DNA from: Epulopiscium sp. Nele67-Bin004
GTDB lineage: Bacteria > Bacillota_A > Clostridia > Lachnospirales > Cellulosilyticaceae
Reading direction: 5' to 3'
Length of the DNA: 33,565 bases
NCBI GenBank assembly: GCA_002007315.1
Contig: LNZQ01000175.1
Coordinates: forward strand, 1-33,565
Each line of letters opens with the position of its first letter. Position 1 is the first letter of the stretch. This document shows positions 22,773 through 32,285 of this stretch, piece after piece. The notes beneath the pieces are model-generated. The model searched no databases, was not told where the DNA came from, and worked only from the letters and a program-made list of their open reading frames with translations. The translations under genes were made by a program, and so were the position numbers.

Positions 22773-23061
22773 AAAAGTGTATCAATTAATTGGATTGTGC
22801 CAAAAAGGTAGAAACGTAGTTTCAGGTGAATTCAGTGTAAAACAAGCAGTTCTTCAAGAAACAGCATTTTTAGTTATAGTTACAAATGAGGCGTCAGAAA
22901 ACACAAAAAAGTTGTTTAAAGATAAATGTAGTTATAGAAATATTCCATATGTGGTGTGGGGAAGCAGTGAAGAACTGGGCAGATGCCTAGGAAAAGAGCA
23001 TCGAGTAGTAGTAGGTATCACAGAAGAAAAACTTGCTACTAAATTAAAAGAAATGATATAG
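22762..23061 (+). CDS. ylxQ: YlxQ, L7Ae-family RNA-binding protein
   Basis: This 99-aa protein has the L7Ae/L30e fold: LCQKGRNVVSGEFSVKQAV near the N-terminus, then AFLVIVTNEASENTKKLF and a C-terminal VGITEEKLA. It probably binds kink-turn RNA. It sits between ylxR and infB, as in most Firmicutes. Confidence 0.93.
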   Translation: MENKKVYQLIGLCQKGRNVVSGEFSVKQAVLQETAFLVIVTNEASENTKKLFKDKCSYRNIPYVVWGSSEELGRCLGKEHRVVVGITEEKLATKLKEMI

Positions 23062-23119
23062 AAGTTCAAATTTTAGGGAATACTAAAAAAAAACTATAGA
23101 AAAAGTAAAGGATGGGGCT

Positions 23120-24904
23120 ATGAAGGAAATTAATGTAGAAAACCAAGAAGAAATTAAAGTAATAGAAGTACCGTCAACAGTATCTGTAAAAGTTTTGGCA
23201 GACAAAATTGGCGTTTCAGCAACAGAAATCATTAGAGAAATGATGAAACAAGGCAAGCTTATGACTATGAATCAAGAAATTGATTTTGAACTTGCAGCAA
23301 GCATTGGTGAAATGTATGAAGTTTTAGTTGAACAAGAAGAAGAGAAAGACTTGCTTGAAGAAATTTTTGGAAATGTGGAAGAAGACGAATCTAAAATGGT
23401 AGAAAGACCTCCTGTAGTTGTAGTTATGGGTCACGTTGACCACGGAAAAACATCGCTACTTGATGCAATTCGTTCAACAAACGTTACAACAGGTGAAGCA
23501 GGTGGAATTACACAGCATATAGGGGCATCAGCAGTTACCCTAAACGGCAAAAAAATTACATTTTTGGATACACCAGGACACGAAGCTTTTACTGCAATGA
23601 GAATGCGTGGAGCACAAGTTACAGATATTGCAATATTAGTTGTTGCAGCAGATGACGGAGTTATGCCACAAACTATTGAGGCGATAAATCACGCAAAAGC
23701 AGCAAACGTTCAAATTATCGTTGCAGTAAACAAAATTGATAAACCAGGTGCAAATCCAGACAGAGTTAAACAAGAACTTGCAGAACATGGATTACTAGTA
23801 GAGGACTGGGGTGGAGATACTATATGTGTACACGTTTCAGCACTTAAAAATGAAGGTATAGATTCACTTTTAGAAATGATACTACTAGTTGCAGAAATTC
23901 AAGACTTCAAAGCAAATCCAAATGGGAAGGCAAGAGGAACTGTTATTGAAGCACAGCTTGACAAAGGTAGAGGTCCAGTTGCAACAGTTTTAGTACAAAG
24001 AGGAACATTAAAAATTGGTGACCCAATAGTTGTTGGTTCGGCATATGGTAGAATTCGTGCGATGCTTGACCACTTAGGGAAGCCAGTAAAAAAAGCTACA
24101 CCATCTACACCAGTTGAAATTCTTGGGCTATCAGAAGTTCCAATAGGTGGAGATATGTTCTATATTGCAAACAACGATAAGCAAGCACGCCAACTTTCTG
24201 AAAAAGTTAAGGCACAAGGTAGAGAGCGTATGATAGTTAATACGCCACAAAAAGTATCTCTTGATGACTTGTATAGCCAGATTCAAGAAGGGCAAGTTAA
24301 AGAACTAAACGTTATCATTAAGGCAGACGTTCAAGGGTCAGTTGAAGCAGTAAAATCAAGCCTTGAAAAATTGTCAACAGAAGAAGTTCGTATTCGTACA
24401 CTTCATGGTGGCGTAGGTGCTATAACAGAGTCAGACGTTTCTCTTGCATCGGCATCAGGGGCAATTATTATCGGGTTTAACGTTAGACCAGACACAGCAA
24501 TTGCAGCTATAGCAGCGAAAGAACAAGTTGACATTCGTCTATACAGAATTATTTACAAAGCGATTGAAGATATTGAAGCTGCTATGAAAGGTATGCTTGA
24601 GCCAGAGTATGTTGAAAAAATTACAGGTCATGCAGAAATTCGCCAAACGTTTAAAGTTTCTGGTGTTGGAACTATCGGTGGTGCATACGTTAAAGATGGT
24701 AAAATTACAAGAAATTCAGGAGTACGTGTTCTAAGAGATAGCTTTGTAATTTATGAAGGTAAGCTAGATTCATTAAAAAGGTTTAAAGACGATGCAAAAG
24801 AAGTGGCATCAGGCTACGAATGTGGTGTCATGATGGAGAAATTCAATGACATCAAAGAGGGCGACATAGTTGAAGCATTTATCATGGAAGAAATCAAAAG
24901 ATAG
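23120..24904 (+). CDS. infB: Translation initiation factor IF-2, short N-terminal form
   Basis: IF-2 (594 aa) is a GTPase placing fMet-tRNA on the 30S subunit. The IF2_N domain covers about 18-70 ([16 protein letters not shown]). The GTPase domain has G1 GHVDHGKT (104-111), then DTPGHEAFT and NKIDKPGAN. Domains II-IV follow, ending with the fMet-tRNA-binding C2 region. The long basic, repetitive N-terminal extension of many IF-2 proteins is missing. The region upstream holds no in-frame start, so this is the real form. The ATG follows AAAGGATGGGG. Confidence 0.98.
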   Translation: MKEINVENQEEIKVIEVPSTVSVKVLADKIGVSATEIIREMMKQGKLMTMNQEIDFELAASIGEMYEVLVEQEEEKDLLEEIFGNVEEDESKMVERPPVVVVMGHVDHGKTSLLDAIRSTNVTTGEAGGITQHIGASAVTLNGKKITFLDTPGHEAFTAMRMRGAQVTDIAILVVAADDGVMPQTIEAINHAKAANVQIIVAVNKIDKPGANPDRVKQELAEHGLLVEDWGGDTICVHVSALKNEGIDSLLEMILLVAEIQDFKANPNGKARGTVIEAQLDKGRGPVATVLVQRGTLKIGDPIVVGSAYGRIRAMLDHLGKPVKKATPSTPVEILGLSEVPIGGDMFYIANNDKQARQLSEKVKAQGRERMIVNTPQKVSLDDLYSQIQEGQVKELNVIIKADVQGSVEAVKSSLEKLSTEEVRIRTLHGGVGAITESDVSLASASGAIIIGFNVRPDTAIAAIAAKEQVDIRLYRIIYKAIEDIEAAMKGMLEPEYVEKITGHAEIRQTFKVSGVGTIGGAYVKDGKITRNSGVRVLRDSFVIYEGKLDSLKRFKDDAKEVASGYECGVMMEKFNDIKEGDIVEAFIMEEIKR

Positions 24905-24917
24905 GATGGCATAAAAT

Positions 24918-25274
24918 ATGGCGAGTCAAAGAATCATGAGAATAAACGAAGAAATTAAACGTGAAATTGCGGAATTAGTTAGAGATGAAATTAAAGACCC
25001 ACGTCTTAACAATGTAATGGTAAGTATCACAGACGTTGATGCTACGAACGATTTAAAAACTGCAAAAGTTTATGTAAGTGTGCTACAAGATGATAAAAAA
25101 GACGAAGTTTTAGAAGCACTTCAAGCGTCAAGCAAATTTATCCGTAAAGAAGTTGCACACAGAATTAATCTTAGAAACACTCCAGAGATGATATTTAAAC
25201 TTGACAATTCTATTGAATATGGAATGAAAATGTCTAAAGTAATTCACGAAGTTGTAAATGGAGCAGATAAATAA
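24918..25274 (+). CDS. rbfA: Ribosome-binding factor A
   Basis: RbfA (118 aa) is a KH-like 30S maturation factor. Typical sequence is RINEEIKREIAELVRDEIKD followed by VSITDVDATNDLKTAKVYVSVL and LRNTPEMIFKLDNSIEYG. The gene is 13 nt after infB. The ribosome binding site (AGGATGG) is modest. The stop codon lies inside a hairpin. The DHH phosphoesterase gene (nrnA) that often follows rbfA in Clostridia is absent. Confidence 0.96.
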   Translation: MASQRIMRINEEIKREIAELVRDEIKDPRLNNVMVSITDVDATNDLKTAKVYVSVLQDDKKDEVLEALQASSKFIRKEVAHRINLRNTPEMIFKLDNSIEYGMKMSKVIHEVVNGADK

Positions 25275-25297
25275 GGGGTATTTTACCCCTTATTTTT
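25269..25297 (+). terminator. Terminator-like hairpin between rbfA and truB
   Basis: ATAAGGGGTA (25271-25280) pairs with TACCCCTTAT (25284-25293), flanked by A/T pairs and a T run. It overlaps the rbfA stop and abuts the truB ribosome binding site (TTGGAG), so it must act as an attenuator or processing signal if truB is read from upstream. Confidence 0.8.
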
Positions 25298-25307
25298 GGA
25301 GATAAAA

Positions 25308-26186
25308 ATGGACGGAATAATTAACATTTACAAAGAAAAAGATTTCACGTCACATGACGTTGTGGCAAAAGCAAGAGGTATACTAAAGCAAAGAAAAATA
25401 GGGCATACAGGTACGCTTGATCCTGATGCAGAAGGCGTTTTGCCTATATGCATAGGAAAAGCAACTAAAGTTGTGCCGTATTTGACTGACGCTGATAAAT
25501 GCTATGAAGCCGAAGTTATTTTGGGTGCATATACAACAACTGAAGATGCAACGGGTGATATAGTAGAAAGTTTTGAAGTGGTTGGAATAACTACACAACT
25601 AGTTGAAGAAGTAGTGCAAAGCTTTTTGGGAGAATATACTCAAATACCGCCTATGTATTCGGCGATAAAAGTTAATGGAACTAGGTTGTATGAACTTGCT
25701 AGACAAGGCATTACAATAGATAGACCAGCTAGAGATGTTATGATATATAAAATTGAAACAATAGAACCGCTACGTGAGAATAAATTTAAAATACGAGTTC
25801 AATGTTCAAAAGGAACGTATATCCGCACGTTGTGTACAGACATAGGAAAAAAGCTTGGTTGTGGTGCACATATGGGGAATTTGTTGCGTACAAAAGTTGG
25901 CAATTATCTAATTAAAGATAGTATAACTTTGTCTGAGCTTGAAAAAGTTAGGGACAATCCCCCAATACAACAAGTTGAAGATATTTTTATGCAATATGAG
26001 TCTGTTACAATAAAAGAAACGGCAAATAAAGCTTTATATAACGGTAATCCGCTAACTATGAACGATATACAGGGCTTAACAACTGTAAAAACAGACTTAG
26101 TACGAGTACATGATTATAATGATAAATTTGTAGGTGTATATAAAATTAGAGATAATAAACTTATAGTAGAGAAGATATTTTTATAG
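25308..26186 (+). CDS. truB: tRNA pseudouridine-55 synthase TruB
   Basis: TruB (292 aa) isomerises U55 in the T-loop of tRNA. The catalytic motif GHTGTLDPDAEGVLPICIGKAT has Asp38 as nucleophile (shown here as GTLDPDAEG). Other family segments are YSAIKVNGTRLYELAR and CSKGTYIRTLCTDIG. The C-terminal 60 residues form a PUA-like domain. ATG 25308 follows TTGGAGATAAAA. Confidence 0.97.
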   Translation: MDGIINIYKEKDFTSHDVVAKARGILKQRKIGHTGTLDPDAEGVLPICIGKATKVVPYLTDADKCYEAEVILGAYTTTEDATGDIVESFEVVGITTQLVEEVVQSFLGEYTQIPPMYSAIKVNGTRLYELARQGITIDRPARDVMIYKIETIEPLRENKFKIRVQCSKGTYIRTLCTDIGKKLGCGAHMGNLLRTKVGNYLIKDSITLSELEKVRDNPPIQQVEDIFMQYESVTIKETANKALYNGNPLTMNDIQGLTTVKTDLVRVHDYNDKFVGVYKIRDNKLIVEKIFL

Positions 26187-26204
26187 TATATGAAAAGGTG
26201 AAAT

Positions 26205-27119
26205 ATGGAATATTTATCTAAAACAACTGATATTAGTCAAACAAAACATAGCGTTGTTGTTATAGGCAATTTTGATGGTGTGCACATAGGTCACCAAAAG
26301 CTTTTTGAGGTGGCAAAGCTACATACCCCAAAATTGCAACTAATCGCATTATCTTTTTGCCCCCACCCAACACAAGTGTTAAACTCACAGCCCAAACAAA
26401 TAATTTTGCACAGACAAGATAAAATTAATAAAATAAACAGTTTAGGTGTTGATTTGTATATTGAATATCCTTTCACGCTAGACTTTTCAAAAACATCAGC
26501 AAAAGAATTTGTTGAAGAAATATTAATAAATCAACTAAAAGCAAAAGTAATAGTTGTAGGTGCGGATTATAAATTTGGAAAAGAAAAGTGTGGAAACATA
26601 CAAAGTCTTGAGGAATTGGCACGTGCAAAAGATGTACAGTTAAAAGTAGTAGATGAAGTTTTGATGGACGGGGAACGGGTGTCTAGCAGTCTTATTAGAC
26701 AATTGTTGGTACAAGGAGAGATAGAGCAAGTAAACAATTTATTAGGAAATAACTATACAATTTCGGGTGAAGTTATCGAAGGCAAAAAAATTGGTAGACA
26801 AATAGGTTTCCCAACGGCAAACATAATGTCTAGGGAAGGTATGGTATATCCACCAAATGGCGTATATTTTACAAAAGTTAAAGTATACAATAGGGAATAT
26901 TTGGGTATAACTAATATAGGGTATAACCCAACAGTAGGTGGAACACATAAAACAATCGAAACTAACATAATAGATTTTGATGAAGATATTTACGGACAAC
27001 ATATAGAAGTAATATTTTACAAATATTCTAGACCAGAGAAAACTTTTGCAAATTTAGATGAACTTATTAGACAAATAACGAGTGACAAACAAGATGCAAT
27101 AACTTTTAATGCAAAATAA
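26205..27119 (+). CDS. ribF: Bifunctional riboflavin kinase / FAD synthetase
   Basis: RibF (304 aa) makes FMN and then FAD. The N-terminal nucleotidyltransferase domain has VVIGNFDGVHIGHQKL (18-33) and ALSFCPHPTQVL. SSSLIRQLL ends this domain. The C-terminal riboflavin kinase domain has GKKIGRQIGFPTANI and PPNGVYFTKV. It is 18 nt after truB, the usual Firmicute order. Confidence 0.97.
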   Translation: MEYLSKTTDISQTKHSVVVIGNFDGVHIGHQKLFEVAKLHTPKLQLIALSFCPHPTQVLNSQPKQIILHRQDKINKINSLGVDLYIEYPFTLDFSKTSAKEFVEEILINQLKAKVIVVGADYKFGKEKCGNIQSLEELARAKDVQLKVVDEVLMDGERVSSSLIRQLLVQGEIEQVNNLLGNNYTISGEVIEGKKIGRQIGFPTANIMSREGMVYPPNGVYFTKVKVYNREYLGITNIGYNPTVGGTHKTIETNIIDFDEDIYGQHIEVIFYKYSRPEKTFANLDELIRQITSDKQDAITFNAK

Positions 27120-27148
27120 CTTGAAATAAGTTAATTTTTCTGTTAGTA

Positions 27149-27230
27149 TATAATATGTGTTTCAAAAAACATACAAATAACTGCCATTACTCAGATTTCG
27201 GATACTCCGACCATTCCTTAGTAATAGGCA
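27149..27230 (+). promoter_or_regulatory. rpsO promoter -10 box and structured S15 leader
   Basis: TATAAT (27149-27154) has no clear -35 box. The leader then folds: TGCC-ATTACT (27182-27191) pairs with AGTAAT-(A)-GGCA (27220-27230), enclosing a perfect hairpin TCGGA (27198-27202) / TCCGA (27206-27210) with a 3-nt loop. S15 controls its own mRNA through structured leaders in several bacteria. That this one binds S15 is inferred from position. Confidence 0.65.
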
Positions 27231-27255
27231 ATAACAACATTAGGAGGAGTCAACA

Positions 27256-27519
27256 ATGACTAAAGAATTAAAAACTGAAATTATGCAAAAATACGCAAGA
27301 ACAGAAAATGACACTGGTTCTCCAGAAGTACAAATCGCACTTCTTACAGAAAGAATCAACCACTTAACTGACCATTTGCGTACTCATAAAAAAGACCACC
27401 ACTCACGTCGTGGACTATTTCTTATGATCGGTAAAAGAAGAGGTCTTTTAGATTATCTAATCAAAACTGATATCGAAAGATACCGTTCAATCATCAAAGA
27501 TCTAGGAATTAGAAAGTAA
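27256..27519 (+). CDS. rpsO: 30S ribosomal protein S15
   Basis: S15 (87 aa) is a primary 16S rRNA binder at the central domain. Conserved segments are [48 protein letters not shown] and the C-terminal [12 protein letters not shown], with the first quoted here in part as [15 protein letters not shown]. The start is fixed by TAGGAGGAG. Confidence 0.98.
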   Translation: MTKELKTEIMQKYARTENDTGSPEVQIALLTERINHLTDHLRTHKKDHHSRRGLFLMIGKRRGLLDYLIKTDIERYRSIIKDLGIRK

Positions 27520-27532
27520 TAGAAACTTTAAC

Positions 27533-27561
27533 AAAGGGTGGACAACTTCCACCCTTTTTAT
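27533..27561 (+). terminator. Terminator after rpsO
   Basis: AAAGGGTGG (27533-27541) and CCACCCTTT (27549-27557) form a 9-bp perfect stem with a 7-nt loop and T-rich tail. Confidence 0.88.
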
Positions 27562-27586
27562 ATAACTATTGTTTTATATAACTATT
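27556..27586 (+). repeat. 15-nt exact direct repeat before pnp
   Basis: TTTTATATAACTATT occurs at 27556-27570 and again at 27572-27586, just upstream of AAGGAAGG and the pnp start. It overlaps the tail of the rpsO terminator. The function is unknown and it may be a local duplication. Confidence 0.8.
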
Positions 27587-27602
27587 AAGGAAGGAATTAA
27601 TT

Positions 27603-29723
27603 ATGATAAAAACATATTCCATGGACTTAGCTGGAAGAGAGCTAAAAGTTGAAATTGGTAGAGTTGCGGAACTAGCAAACGGTGCAGCATTAGTTAGCTA
27701 CGGTGAAACTACAATTTTAGCAACAGTGGTTGCAAGTGAACAACCGAAAGAAGATATAGATTTTTTTCCGCTTAGTGTAAACTATGAAGAAAAAACTTAT
27801 GCAGTTGGAAAAATCCCAGGAGGATTTTTAAAAAGAGAAGGGCGTCCGTCAGAACGTGCAATATTAACATCAAGAGTAATCGACAGACCGATTAGACCGT
27901 TGTTTCCTAAAGACTATCGTAACGATGTAGTTATTACAACTACTGTATTGTCGGTTGAGCAAGATTGTTCGCCAGAAGTTACAGCTATGATAGCAGCATC
28001 ATTAGTGCTAGATATATCAGAAATTCCATTTAAAGGACCAGTTGGTTCTGTACAAGTTGGATATGTGGAAGGTGACTTAGTTATCAACCCAGATTTAGCA
28101 CAAAGAGAGCTAACAACATTAGAATTAACTGTTTCGTCATCAAAAGACAAAGTTATGATGATAGAAGCTGGGGCTGATGAAATTAGCGAAGAAATTATGT
28201 TTGAAGCTATCATGAAAGGACACAAAGTTAACCAAGAAATCGTAAAATTTATCGAAACGATTCAAGCAGATTGTGGCAAACCTAAAAACTTTAACTATGA
28301 AACTGCTAGTATCCCAACAGAAATTTATGACGAGATTACAGCTATCATTGGTGATGAAAGAATGGAAGTTGCAGTATTTACTGACGATAAAAAAGTCCGT
28401 GAGGTACAACTTAAAGCACTAAAAGATGAAGTAATCGAGAAACTTGCAGATAAGCCTGAAGAGTATCTTGAATATTTAGCAGAAAGTTTTTATCAGTTTG
28501 AAAAGAAAACAGTTCGTAGAATGATATTAAAAGACCATAAGCGTCCAGACGGTAGAAAGTTAGATGAAATTAGACCGTTAAGTGCTGAAATTGATATTGT
28601 TCCACGTGTGCATGGATCGGGTATGTTTACTAGAGGACAAACTCAAGTTCTTACTATTACAACACTAGGTTCACTGTCAGAAGCACAAATTATTGATGGA
28701 TTAGACGAACTTGAAGTATCAAAAAGATATATACACCACTACAATTTCCCACCATACTCAGTTGGGGAAGCAAGAGCGCCTAGAGCAGCAGGTAGACGTG
28801 AAGTTGGACATGGAGCACTTGCAGAGAGAGCGTTAATTCCAGTGTTGCCATCAGAGCAAGATTTTCCGTATGCAATTCGTTTAGTTTCTGAAGTATTAAG
28901 TTCAAATGGATCAACTTCACAAGCTAGTATATGTGGTTCAACATTATCACTTATGGCAGCGGGAGTTCCGATAAAAGCACCAGTTGCGGGTATATCTGTA
29001 GGTATAGTTACAGGTGAAACAGATGATGATTTTGTATTGCTAACAGATATCCAAGGATTAGAAGACTTTTTTGGAGATATGGACTTTAAAGTTGGTGGAA
29101 CTAAAAATGGTATAACAGCTATCCAAATGGATATGAAAATTGAAGGTTTAACAGAAGAAGTAATTAAAGGTGCACTTGAGCAAACAAAAGTTGCAAGAGA
29201 TTATATTCTTGACGAAGTTATGTTAAAAGCAATTGATGCGCCAAAAGAAAGTTTATCACCATATGCACCATATATCACGCAAATAAAAATTAATCCAGAA
29301 AAAATTAGCGAAGTAATCGGAGCTAAAGGAAAAACAATTAATAAAATCATCGAAGAAACAAGCGTTAAAATTGATATTGATGATGAAGGTAGAATTTCAA
29401 TTTGTGGTGACAATGAAGCTCGTGCAAAACGTGCAATAGAGATTATAGAAGGTATTACAAAAGAGTTAGAAGTTGGACAAATATTTAATGGTAAAGTAAT
29501 AAGGCTTATGAATTTTGGAGCTTTTGTTGAACTTGTGCCTGGAAAAGAAGGGTTAGTTCATATTTCGCAACTAGATAATAAAAGAGTCGAAAAAGTTGAG
29601 GACGTTGTAGCAGTTGGAGATTTTATTGACGTAAAAATAGCAGAAATTGATAAACAAGGTAGAATAAATCTATCCAGAAAAGCGTTATTAGAAAAGCCTA
29701 CTAAAGAAGCAACTGATAATTAA
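27603..29723 (+). CDS. pnp: Polyribonucleotide nucleotidyltransferase (PNPase)
   Basis: PNPase (706 aa) degrades RNA phosphorolytically from the 3' end and can add tails. Two RNase PH-like domains are present; the first has VGKIPGGFLKREGRPSERA, the second KRPDGRKLDEIRPL and GSGMFTRGQTQVLTI. A KH domain (EKISEVIGAKGKTINKII) and a C-terminal S1 domain (GKVIRLMNFGAFVELVPG) bind RNA. Length and domain order are standard. It follows rpsO as in most bacteria, separated by a terminator. Confidence 0.98.
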   Translation: MIKTYSMDLAGRELKVEIGRVAELANGAALVSYGETTILATVVASEQPKEDIDFFPLSVNYEEKTYAVGKIPGGFLKREGRPSERAILTSRVIDRPIRPLFPKDYRNDVVITTTVLSVEQDCSPEVTAMIAASLVLDISEIPFKGPVGSVQVGYVEGDLVINPDLAQRELTTLELTVSSSKDKVMMIEAGADEISEEIMFEAIMKGHKVNQEIVKFIETIQADCGKPKNFNYETASIPTEIYDEITAIIGDERMEVAVFTDDKKVREVQLKALKDEVIEKLADKPEEYLEYLAESFYQFEKKTVRRMILKDHKRPDGRKLDEIRPLSAEIDIVPRVHGSGMFTRGQTQVLTITTLGSLSEAQIIDGLDELEVSKRYIHHYNFPPYSVGEARAPRAAGRREVGHGALAERALIPVLPSEQDFPYAIRLVSEVLSSNGSTSQASICGSTLSLMAAGVPIKAPVAGISVGIVTGETDDDFVLLTDIQGLEDFFGDMDFKVGGTKNGITAIQMDMKIEGLTEEVIKGALEQTKVARDYILDEVMLKAIDAPKESLSPYAPYITQIKINPEKISEVIGAKGKTINKIIEETSVKIDIDDEGRISICGDNEARAKRAIEIIEGITKELEVGQIFNGKVIRLMNFGAFVELVPGKEGLVHISQLDNKRVEKVEDVVAVGDFIDVKIAEIDKQGRINLSRKALLEKPTKEATDN

Positions 29724-29732
29724 GCTAATAAA

Positions 29733-29768
29733 CCCTATAACTCTACTTTTGCAGTTATGGGGATTTTT
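29733..29768 (+). terminator. Terminator after pnp
   Basis: CCCTATAACT (29733-29742) pairs with AGTTATGGGG (29753-29762) with one wobble, followed by ATTTTT. ruvA starts only 32 nt later. Confidence 0.82.
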
Positions 29769-29800
29769 GCGTTTAAATTAATTATTTAGGGGGAATTTAT

Positions 29801-30388
29801 ATGATAGCATATTTGATTGGAGAGATAACAGAAACATACGATGAATATATAGTGTTAGAAGTTGCGGGTATAGGGTATGAAATATTGATGTGCGTTATAG
29901 ACGATATAAAATTATCAGGACAAAATAAAATATATATTTATGAAGTGATTAGAGAAGATGCCCATGATTTGTATGGATTTGTTGAGTTTATGGACAAACA
30001 AGTATTTAAAAAGCTGATAACTGTAAACGGGATAGGCCCTAAAGCGGCAGCGGCAATGTTGTCTTGTTATACGGCAAGTCAAATAGTAAATCATATAGTA
30101 TCTGAAGATGTTTCGGCAATAACAAAAATAAGCGGAATAGGTACAAAGATTGCTAATAGAGTAATTTTGGAACTAAAAGATAAGCTTGATATATTTTATG
30201 GAGAGTTGCCAGAAGTTACAGAAATTGCGATTGATACAACTAAAGAAATAATATCAGAAGCAACTGAGGCGTTGACTGCACTTGGATATTCTATGACGGA
30301 AGCAAAAAATGCAATATCAGTAGTAGTAATTGATGGTGACACAGTTGAAGAATTAATTAAAAAGGCATTATCAATATTAATGACATAG
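29801..30388 (+). CDS. ruvA: Holliday junction branch migration protein RuvA
   Basis: RuvA (195 aa) forms the tetramer that holds the four-way junction for RuvB. It has an N-terminal OB fold, then helix-hairpin-helix motifs VNGIGPKAAAAML and ISGIGTKIANRVILELKDKL, and a C-terminal RuvB-binding domain (ALTALGYSMTEAKNAI). The ribosome binding site is AGGGGGA. ruvC is not in this window. Confidence 0.97.
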   Translation: MIAYLIGEITETYDEYIVLEVAGIGYEILMCVIDDIKLSGQNKIYIYEVIREDAHDLYGFVEFMDKQVFKKLITVNGIGPKAAAAMLSCYTASQIVNHIVSEDVSAITKISGIGTKIANRVILELKDKLDIFYGELPEVTEIAIDTTKEIISEATEALTALGYSMTEAKNAISVVVIDGDTVEELIKKALSILMT

Positions 30389-30398
30389 GGGGTGAAGT

Positions 30399-31406
30399 AT
30401 GAATAAGCGTATAGTATCAACGGATTTACAATTTGAAGATAATGATGTGGAACAAAATATTAGACCTATAACGCTGAAGGAGTATATTGGGCAACAAGCA
30501 GCAAAAGAAACTTTGGAAATATTTATTGAGGCGGCAAAACAACGTAAGGAGTCGTTAGACCATGTGTTATTGTACGGTCCTCCAGGACTTGGAAAGACAA
30601 CGTTAGCAGGTGTAATTGCAAATGAAATGGGCGTAGGATTTAAGGTGACTTCGGGTCCAGCAGTAGAAAAACCAGGTGATATTGCAGCGATATTAAATAA
30701 TTTAAAATCTGGCGATATACTATTTATAGATGAAATTCACCGTATGCCACGGTTTGTAGAAGAAGTGTTATATTCGGCTATGGAAGATTTTTGTATTGAT
30801 ATAGTTGTGGGGAAAGGTCCTGCTGCAAAATCTATTAGATTATCGTTGCCACATTTTACGCTTATTGGTGCTACAACTCGTGCTGGAATGTTAAGTTCAC
30901 CTCTTAGAGATAGATTTGGGATAATGCAACGCCTAGAATATTATACGCTAGAAGAATTAGCCGAAATTATTATACGTACTGGAACTATACTTAAATCAAA
31001 AATAGAGTATGATGCAGCGATAGAAATTGCAAAATGTTCAAGAGGAACACCTAGACTAGCAAATAGATTTTTAAAAAGAGTTAGAGATATTGCTCTAATA
31101 AAATATCAATCGCCAGATATCACAGCCGAAATAGCTATATTTAGCCTTGAGTTATTAAGTTTAGACAGAAATGGACTTGATAATTTGGATAGGCAAATTT
31201 TAAAACTTATGGCTACAAATTTTGGTGGTGGACCAGTGGGAATTGAAACGTTAGCGGTTACACTATCAGAAGAAAAACAAACGTTAGAAGATATATACGA
31301 ACCTTATTTAATACAAAAAGGTCTAATACAAAGAACGCCTAGAGGGCGAATATTAACACCAAGTGCATACAAACTTCTTGAAATCGAGGAATTGATAGAT
31401 GGATAA
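30399..31406 (+). CDS. ruvB: Holliday junction branch migration helicase RuvB
   Basis: RuvB (335 aa) is the AAA+ motor of branch migration. Walker A is GPPGLGKT (60-67), Walker B is LFIDEIHRM, and sensor 1 is LIGATTRAG. The C-terminal winged helix has [11 protein letters not shown] and [10 protein letters not shown]. The gene is 10 nt after ruvA and overlaps zapA by 8 nt. Confidence 0.98.
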   Translation: MNKRIVSTDLQFEDNDVEQNIRPITLKEYIGQQAAKETLEIFIEAAKQRKESLDHVLLYGPPGLGKTTLAGVIANEMGVGFKVTSGPAVEKPGDIAAILNNLKSGDILFIDEIHRMPRFVEEVLYSAMEDFCIDIVVGKGPAAKSIRLSLPHFTLIGATTRAGMLSSPLRDRFGIMQRLEYYTLEELAEIIIRTGTILKSKIEYDAAIEIAKCSRGTPRLANRFLKRVRDIALIKYQSPDITAEIAIFSLELLSLDRNGLDNLDRQILKLMATNFGGGPVGIETLAVTLSEEKQTLEDIYEPYLIQKGLIQRTPRGRILTPSAYKLLEIEELIDG

Positions 31407-31743
31407 AAATAAAGTAAATATTATTTTGGCAGGACAAATTTATACTATACAAGGAACGGAATCAAATGAACATATTGAGCAGGTGGCAGCTAAAATAAAT
31501 AAAAATTATGAGGCGTTACGCAGTAGTATGAGTGGTTCTAAATATACCCAGATACAAATTGCTATGTTGGTAGCATTAAATATGGGTAGCGAATGTATGA
31601 AAATTGAAAATGAATATGAATATTGTATCAAAGAATTAGATAGTTATAAAGAACAAAATATGTCTTTGCTTGAAAGAATTGAGGAACTAAATTTGGAACT
31701 TGCTCAAGAAAAAGCGAAAACAAGTAATGGGAGAAAAAATTGA
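31399..31743 (+). CDS. zapA: Cell division protein ZapA
   Basis: ZapA (114 aa) bundles FtsZ filaments at the division ring. The N-terminal domain has [19 protein letters not shown] followed by [15 protein letters not shown], and [13 protein letters not shown]. The C-terminal half (about 70-108) is a coiled coil. It overlaps ruvB and the U32 gene, a typical Clostridia arrangement. Confidence 0.88.
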   Translation: MDKNKVNIILAGQIYTIQGTESNEHIEQVAAKINKNYEALRSSMSGSKYTQIQIAMLVALNMGSECMKIENEYEYCIKELDSYKEQNMSLLERIEELNLELAQEKAKTSNGRKN

Positions 31744-32285
31744 TAGAATTATTAGCACCAGTTGGAAAATTAGAAAATGCTTATGCTGCCGTAGAAAATG
31801 GAGCAGATGCTATATTTTTGGGTGGAAAAGCGTTTAGTGCGAGATATTCGGCACAAAATTTTGACAACCAAGAGATGATAGAAATAGTAAATTATTGCAA
31901 GTTGCGAGATGTAAAAGTATACGTAACTGTAAATACCCTTATTCACCAAGAAGAAATTAAAGAAATGCTCGCTTATTTAGAGTACCTACAAAATATAAAT
32001 ATAGATGCAATAATTATACAAGATTTAGGTATTGCAAAGTTGGCTAAGCGGTATTTCCCTACTATAAAAATTCATGCAAGCACACAACTAAGCACTCATA
32101 GTGTTCAAGATGCAAAGTTATTAAAAGAATGTGGCATCAAACGAGTGGTGCTTGCTAGAGAATTAAATTTAAGTGAAATTAAAAAAATAAAAGAAGAAGT
32201 GGGCATAGAAATAGAAACATTTGTGCATGGTGCATTATGTTATTCATATTCAGGACAATGTTTGATGAGTACTTTGAAAAAATAA
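31740..32285 (+). pseudogene. Peptidase U32 family protein, truncated after the catalytic-region motif
   Basis: The product starts as a U32 protein ([20 protein letters not shown], then IIQDLGIAKLAKRYFP, QLSTHSVQDAKLL) and reaches the signature FVHGALCYSYSGQCLMS (161-177). It then ends with TLKK and a stop at 181 aa. Family members run on for at least 200 more residues, with GGRSGNRG and a Cys-rich segment directly after CLMS. So the gene is cut at about 32270 and the following DNA is unrelated. The start is TTG overlapping the zapA stop. U32 proteins of this group act in tRNA/rRNA hydroxylation or as proteases, but this fragment is unlikely to be functional. A frameshift is excluded, as I see no continuation in other frames. 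Confidence 0.88.
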
